Shown here: positions 59,716 to 64,000 of the stretch, piece after piece
Layout: each line of letters opens with the position of its first letter
Numbering within the stretch: the stretch's first letter is position 1
Assembly (NCBI GenBank): GCA_025057115.1
Contig: JANWWZ010000008.1
Coordinates: 1 to 64,000 of the forward strand
DNA: 64,000 nt
Source of the DNA: Bernardetiaceae bacterium
GTDB lineage: Bacteria > Bacteroidota > Bacteroidia > Cytophagales > Thermoflexibacteraceae
Direction of reading: 5' to 3'
Notes under the pieces: model-generated
The model's input: only the letters and a program-made list of their open reading frames with translations
The model's database searches: none
What the model was told of the DNA's origin: nothing
Translations under genes and position numbers: made by a program

Positions 59716-61107
59716 TTACCTAAACACATCCACTGTAGTGTTTTTTCCACTCTGAATAGTAAATCGTTTAAATGCGGTGTAAACTGCGCCTTTGGCTTCG
59801 TGAGCGCGAAAAACAACTTTGTAATTTCCTGGTTGCAAAGGGATGTTGATAACTTTGCCTACTAGCTGATAGTTTTCCACCAATTCTTGTCCGCTATCAG
59901 CAATTCGATAAAGAGAAGCAATGCCATCAAAGTAGTGATTGAGCGTCAATACGCCGGGCTGATCTATTTCCACTTCTGTAGTTTGCCCTTGCTTGATGCT
60001 TACATTGCGAACTATTGTGCGCGGCGTGGTTAATACTTCTATATCGTAATTGCCGACTAAATAGCGTTGCGTAGTGCCTACTTCCTGTATGTGCAAGGTA
60101 GTAGCTTTGCCTGCTTGCCTAATAATAGCCTTTAGATTGCCATATTCTTTAGGAGTTTTCATTTTAAAAGCAAGCGTTCCTTGCGGTACAGCAATGTAAA
60201 TAGTATTGTGCTTGCCTCCTTCAATTTGAATATCTTTCTTCACCACTGGCGGAATGGTACCTACTTCAAGGTCATAGCTGATAATGGGATCAATTACCAA
60301 CGTATCGGTTTGCCCGTTGCTGTTGCGATAGTGAATGAGGTCATAAATTACCTTGCCAGTGACATTATTTATAAATGAAAGATTGACATCTTTTTCCAAA
60401 GGTTTGCCTTTTTCATCAGTGAGTTCTATGGTCACTGTAGTGCGCCCCAAAATTTGCCTTGAAATACTGCCCAAAATAGCTCGAAAGTCCTGTGCACTGC
60501 GGGCATCATATGCCTTGCCAATACAATTAAAGGCAGCAGGAAACTCTTTTCCTACTCCCAAACCAATAATAAAAGGCTTTAAAACGATGCCGTTTTTCTG
60601 CATGCCCAGCGAAATGGCACAAGGATCACCTCCGCAAGCTTCTATGCCGTCGGTTACCATGACAATGACATTGCGGTAATTTTCCTCTGGGGGGAAGTCT
60701 TTGGTAGCTTGTTCAAGAGAATAGGCAATAGGAGTAGTTCCTTTTGGAGCAATGCGAATGAGCGCATTCTTAATTTGAGCGTGATTGTTAGGAGCAAAAC
60801 CTACTTCTAATTTGGAGTCGGTGCAATTTTTTTGCTTGGCTTCAAACTGATGTCCATACACTCGCAACGCCATTTCTACATTGGGGTTGCGGCGCAGTGA
60901 ATCGACAAAAGCCGCAATTTTGTCTTTGGCGATATTAATGCGCAGGTCGTCATCCCATTTAGAAAGCATGCTTCCCGAAGCATCAAGCACCAAGAGCAAG
61001 CGCGTTTTCTCAGGCATGAGCTGTTGAGCTCGTTGGGCTTTCAGGGTATGCACCCCTGTACTTAGAAGCACTAAGACAAGGAGCATTCTCACTGGCTGGA
61101 TTAACAT
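59716..61107 (-). CDS. Exported VWA-domain protein
   Basis: 463 aa from the ATG giving MLIQPVRMLLVLVLLSTG, with a signal peptide ending LKAQR (about residue 25). An N-terminal VWA domain covers about residues 35-220: MIDAS LVLDASGSMLSKWDDD, then PKGTTPIAYSLEQA and VMVTDGIEACGGDPC, the Cys pair being typical of a secreted form. The C-terminal half is beta-rich repeats with PQGTLAFKMKTPKEYG and QPGNYKVVFRA. It resembles periplasmic chloride-channel-regulator-like VWA proteins; the ligand is unknown. It is unrelated in architecture to the ViaA-like gene 1.8 kb away. Confidence 0.83.
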   Translation of the reverse strand: MLIQPVRMLLVLVLLSTGVHTLKAQRAQQLMPEKTRLLLVLDASGSMLSKWDDDLRINIAKDKIAAFVDSLRRNPNVEMALRVYGHQFEAKQKNCTDSKLEVGFAPNNHAQIKNALIRIAPKGTTPIAYSLEQATKDFPPEENYRNVIVMVTDGIEACGGDPCAISLGMQKNGIVLKPFIIGLGVGKEFPAAFNCIGKAYDARSAQDFRAILGSISRQILGRTTVTIELTDEKGKPLEKDVNLSFINNVTGKVIYDLIHYRNSNGQTDTLVIDPIISYDLEVGTIPPVVKKDIQIEGGKHNTIYIAVPQGTLAFKMKTPKEYGNLKAIIRQAGKATTLHIQEVGTTQRYLVGNYDIEVLTTPRTIVRNVSIKQGQTTEVEIDQPGVLTLNHYFDGIASLYRIADSGQELVENYQLVGKVINIPLQPGNYKVVFRAHEAKGAVYTAFKRFTIQSGKNTTVDVFR

Positions 61108-61236
61108 ATGGTAAAAATACAACTTTCAGTGGGTTTTGTAGAGCATTTTAGGGCATTTGATTTTTTTTTCGAGCTTAAGGAACTTTTTTGCAATTATTTC
61201 ACTAACTTAGCCGTTACACTAAAAAACATACAACTG

Positions 61237-64000
61237 ATGGGGCAATTTTTTCAGGAGAATGAAAAATCGGCTTGTGGCGTGGGATTCGTTGCTAGCCGCA
61301 AAGGAGTGTACGATCACAGAATTTTACAACAAGCATTGCATGCCTTAAAATGCGAAGAACATCGTGGAGCCTGTGCCGCTGACCGCATTACAGGAGATGG
61401 AGCAGGAATAATGACCGACATTCCTTTTGACTTGCTCGGATACAAAAAAGGAGAAGTAGCAGTAGCCTCGCTTTTTTTGCCCACTGATGCAGAAAAACAA
61501 CGCATTGCACTAAAAACATTTGAAGAGTCGTTTGCATTGATGGGGCTTGAGGTAATCCAGTATCGCGATGTGCCTATTAATCTCAGCGTACTGGGGCAAC
61601 AAGCAAGAGAATCCATGCCCGATATGCGCCATGCTATCATTGCCCGCCCTAAACACTGCCGCACCGACTATTCTTTTGATAAACTGCTTTATCAGGCAAA
61701 GCAATTTAATCGCATCCGCCAGCGCGATGCACAAGATATGCCTGAGTTCTTTTTTACTTCTCTTTCTGCTAATACCATTATTTACAAAGGACTGCTTCGG
61801 GCTGAAGACTTAGATAAGTTCTATTTAGACCTACAAAATCCCGCTTTTAAAACGCGGTTTGCCATTTTCCACCGACGTTTTAGCACTAACACCATCAGCA
61901 CGTGGGACAAAGCCCAACCCTTCCGCTTCATTAGCCACAACGGAGAAATTAACACCATCCAAGGCAATCGCTCTTGGGCTTTTTCTCGTGAAAAAGCACT
62001 GGGCTTGAAAAAAAACGAATTGCTCAACCACTATAGAATGAGCGATTCAGGTAGCCTTAACGAAATGGTAGAAGCCCTCGCCTTCCGCAGTAGCATTCGC
62101 TACATAGAAGATATTTTAGCCATTATGATCCCTCCAGCGCAAAATGACAAGGATTTCTACCGCTTTTGGAGTCGGGCAATGGAGCCTTGGGATGGTCCCG
62201 CCCTTGTCATTTTTGGCACTGGTACTAAAGTAGGGGCTAGGTTGGACCGCAATGGCTTTCGTCCTTGTCGCTGGGCAATGACAGAAGACTACTTCTATCT
62301 CTCTTCTGAAGCAGGTTCGTTTAATATCGAGGAATCGGAAATTTTGCGCAAAGGAACCCTGAACGCTGGCACAGGCGTTACGATGAACCTGCTTACTGGT
62401 CATATTAGCTTTACCGATCCAGCAGATGCACGGGAGAACATCGGTGCCCACTTTGATGCGCGTTTGCTTCCCATGCAAAGCCTGCGCCTTGATAATGAAG
62501 AGCTGCTTCTAAACAAAAAATATCTTTTTACTTACACGGAAGAAGATATTTCGCGCATCCTCATTCCCATGATGAGCACCGGCAAAGAACCCATCGGATC
62601 AATGGGCGACACAGCCCGGCTGGCAATTTTCTCCGAAGAACCACGCTCGTTCTTTGATTACTTCTACCAAGCCTTTGCCCAAGTTACTAACCCACCTTTG
62701 GATTATTTGAGGGAAAAAAATGTAACCGACATAGTCAATTACTTAGGGAAAAAACCAAATATTTTTGCGCAAAAGGAATTAATCCCTCCTCCTCCTGCTT
62801 ATGAGCTTAAAAGTCCCGTGCTATCGCTGGGGGAAATGGCTTTTATCCGAGAGTTGAAAAAACCTAGCGACAAAATATATCGCCCATTAGCGGCAGAATT
62901 TGACATTACTTTCCCGCGCAAGCACGGAGCGATAGGGCTTCAACGCAGACTCGATGAACTAGGCAAAGCAGTGGTGGAAACAGTCAATAGCAGCGAGGTT
63001 TCCGTCATTATTCTCTCAGACCGCAAGGCTAGTTATGAACAAGCTCCTATCCCTTCTCTGTTAGCCTTGCGCGCTGTAATTGTAGCCCTCACCGATGCTG
63101 GCTTGCGGCTGGAGGCTTCTATCGTGGTGGACTCGGGCGAAGTTCGCACTACCCATCACGTGGCTTGCTTAATCGGCTTTGGTGCAACTGCCGTTTGTCC
63201 CTACCTTGCTTTGCAACTAGCTCGTTATGAAACCGCTCACAAAATGAGCAAGGTAGAACTTTCCCCCGATGAAAAAGAACGCAACGTAATTAAAGCCCTC
63301 AACGAAGGCTTGCTCAAGGTAATGTCCAAAATGGGCATTTCTGTCTTGCGCAGCTACCAAAGTTCAAAGCTGTTTAGCATCGTAGGGTTGCATAAAGAGG
63401 TAGTACAGCGCTATTTTCCACGTGTTCACAATGTACTTGGAGGACTTACCATCAGCAACATTGCAGATGAAATCATTAGAAAGTTAGACATAGCGCGCAA
63501 GTGCGAAGAAAAACAAGAACTGGTTAATAATTATCTCTTCCGAGAAGATACCATTGGCAACCAAGGCGAAAAACACTACATGACCTTTGCCCGCTCTAAG
63601 ATTATTCATCAATTGGTGCGCTCCACAGGCAAAGGGCTAGATAACATGGAACTCTATGACGAGTACCTCAGGCTAGGTGTTCAAAGTGCACCAGTGAGTG
63701 TAAGGCACTTGTTCACTTTGAAGAAGTCGCCTACGCCTACGCCGATGGAACAAGTAGAAGCAAGAAGTGCCATCATGCGTCGGTTTGGCTCGGGAGCAAT
63801 GAGCTTCGGAGCCATTAGTGCAGAAGCTCAACGCGATATCATCCTTGCCATGCGGGAAATCGGCGGACGCAGCAACAGCGGCGAAGGAGGGGAAAATCCC
63901 TACTACTTCACAGAAGGCATTACTGCTTCTACTAAACAGGTGGCTTCTGCTCGTTTTGGCGTCACTGCCTTGTATTTGGTCTCAGGGAATGAATTGCAAA
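61237..64000 (+). CDS. gltB: Glutamate synthase, large subunit (partial, 3' end outside window)
   Basis: The first 921 codons are visible and open to the window edge. It transfers the amide of glutamine to 2-oxoglutarate, giving two glutamates. The propeptide is 12 residues (MGQFFQENEKSA), followed by the N-terminal nucleophile CGVGFVAS that must be freed by cleavage. The class II glutaminase domain shows HRRFSTNTISTW and SHNGEINTIQGN; the central domain has GSMGDTARLAIF, and the FMN domain begins in the last ~80 residues with FGSGAMSFGAISAEA. The 114-bp gap to the VWA start has no consensus promoter box. Confidence 0.96.
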   Translation, partial: MGQFFQENEKSACGVGFVASRKGVYDHRILQQALHALKCEEHRGACAADRITGDGAGIMTDIPFDLLGYKKGEVAVASLFLPTDAEKQRIALKTFEESFALMGLEVIQYRDVPINLSVLGQQARESMPDMRHAIIARPKHCRTDYSFDKLLYQAKQFNRIRQRDAQDMPEFFFTSLSANTIIYKGLLRAEDLDKFYLDLQNPAFKTRFAIFHRRFSTNTISTWDKAQPFRFISHNGEINTIQGNRSWAFSREKALGLKKNELLNHYRMSDSGSLNEMVEALAFRSSIRYIEDILAIMIPPAQNDKDFYRFWSRAMEPWDGPALVIFGTGTKVGARLDRNGFRPCRWAMTEDYFYLSSEAGSFNIEESEILRKGTLNAGTGVTMNLLTGHISFTDPADARENIGAHFDARLLPMQSLRLDNEELLLNKKYLFTYTEEDISRILIPMMSTGKEPIGSMGDTARLAIFSEEPRSFFDYFYQAFAQVTNPPLDYLREKNVTDIVNYLGKKPNIFAQKELIPPPPAYELKSPVLSLGEMAFIRELKKPSDKIYRPLAAEFDITFPRKHGAIGLQRRLDELGKAVVETVNSSEVSVIILSDRKASYEQAPIPSLLALRAVIVALTDAGLRLEASIVVDSGEVRTTHHVACLIGFGATAVCPYLALQLARYETAHKMSKVELSPDEKERNVIKALNEGLLKVMSKMGISVLRSYQSSKLFSIVGLHKEVVQRYFPRVHNVLGGLTISNIADEIIRKLDIARKCEEKQELVNNYLFREDTIGNQGEKHYMTFARSKIIHQLVRSTGKGLDNMELYDEYLRLGVQSAPVSVRHLFTLKKSPTPTPMEQVEARSAIMRRFGSGAMSFGAISAEAQRDIILAMREIGGRSNSGEGGENPYYFTEGITASTKQVASARFGVTALYLVSGNELQ

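Overview
The window comes from a Bacteroidota chromosome, most likely a Cytophagales-type member. The evidence is a C-terminal type IX secretion sorting domain (5062-7284), many short SPII lipoproteins, MbnP, DUF4159 and DUF4198 proteins, the long (~388 aa) form of PurM, split complex I genes, and promoters of the Bacteroidota type (TTG, 17-23 nt, TAnnTTTG) with almost no Shine-Dalgarno sequences. No phage, insertion sequence, CRISPR or rRNA is visible. Most of the window is ordinary housekeeping DNA in short, mixed-strand operons.

Layout. 1-4.5 kb: end of a PD-(D/E)XK protein, a minus-strand operon rsmE / DUF4159 / gpsA, and a GT39-type membrane glycosyltransferase divergent from an ArsR regulator. 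5-8.4 kb: a type IX secreted FG-GAP protein and two tandem related lipoproteins. 8.7-9.9 kb: nuoI-nuoJ alone. 9.9-13 kb: bioD, a small membrane protein, lepB, aat. 13-17.7 kb: a coupled deacetylase/formyltransferase pair, asnS, and an atypical (EboD-like) sugar-phosphate cyclase. 17.7-21 kb: DUF4198, glycerate kinase, DsrE and MbnP proteins. 21-29 kb: a conserved uncharacterised protein, glmM, a cysteine desulfurase, glyS, yebC and purM. 29-34.3 kb: an L-type lectin, a semialdehyde dehydrogenase, hisC, an NTF2-like protein and a nucleoside phosphorylase. 34.5-41.7 kb: TPR proteins, a 44-aa lipoprotein, acs and gpmI. 42.4-50.9 kb: an orphan ParA, a transglutaminase/TPR protein, an SDR enzyme, a fused oligopeptide ABC ATPase, an SGNH esterase, a GGCT-like protein, hemA and pcm. 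50.9-64 kb: tRNA-Cys, a nuclease, a LysM protein, fbp, an OsmC protein, an outer membrane protein, a ViaA-like VWA protein, pfkA, a second VWA protein and the start of gltB.

The most unusual content is a family of palindromic repeats at three places (41.6-42.5, 53.3-54.0 and 57.9-58.2 kb). Their hallmark is a hairpin of two 10-bp arms, GTTGTTCGTG and CACGAACAAC, followed by CGGCAAGG. All three arrays have the same orientation and lie just 3' of a gene. At least two are bracketed by imperfect duplications of host sequence that include gene ends: the tpr 5' end plus parA 3' end at the first, and the viaA 3' end at the third. The copies are about 93% and 84% identical by eye, so duplication has accompanied array formation more than once.

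Central metabolism is well represented (pfkA, fbp, gpmI, glycerate kinase, acs, gltB, purM, gpsA). Starts were moved from the longest reading frame where a promoter box, a signal peptide or family length argued for it. No database search was possible; names rest on motifs and family recall.
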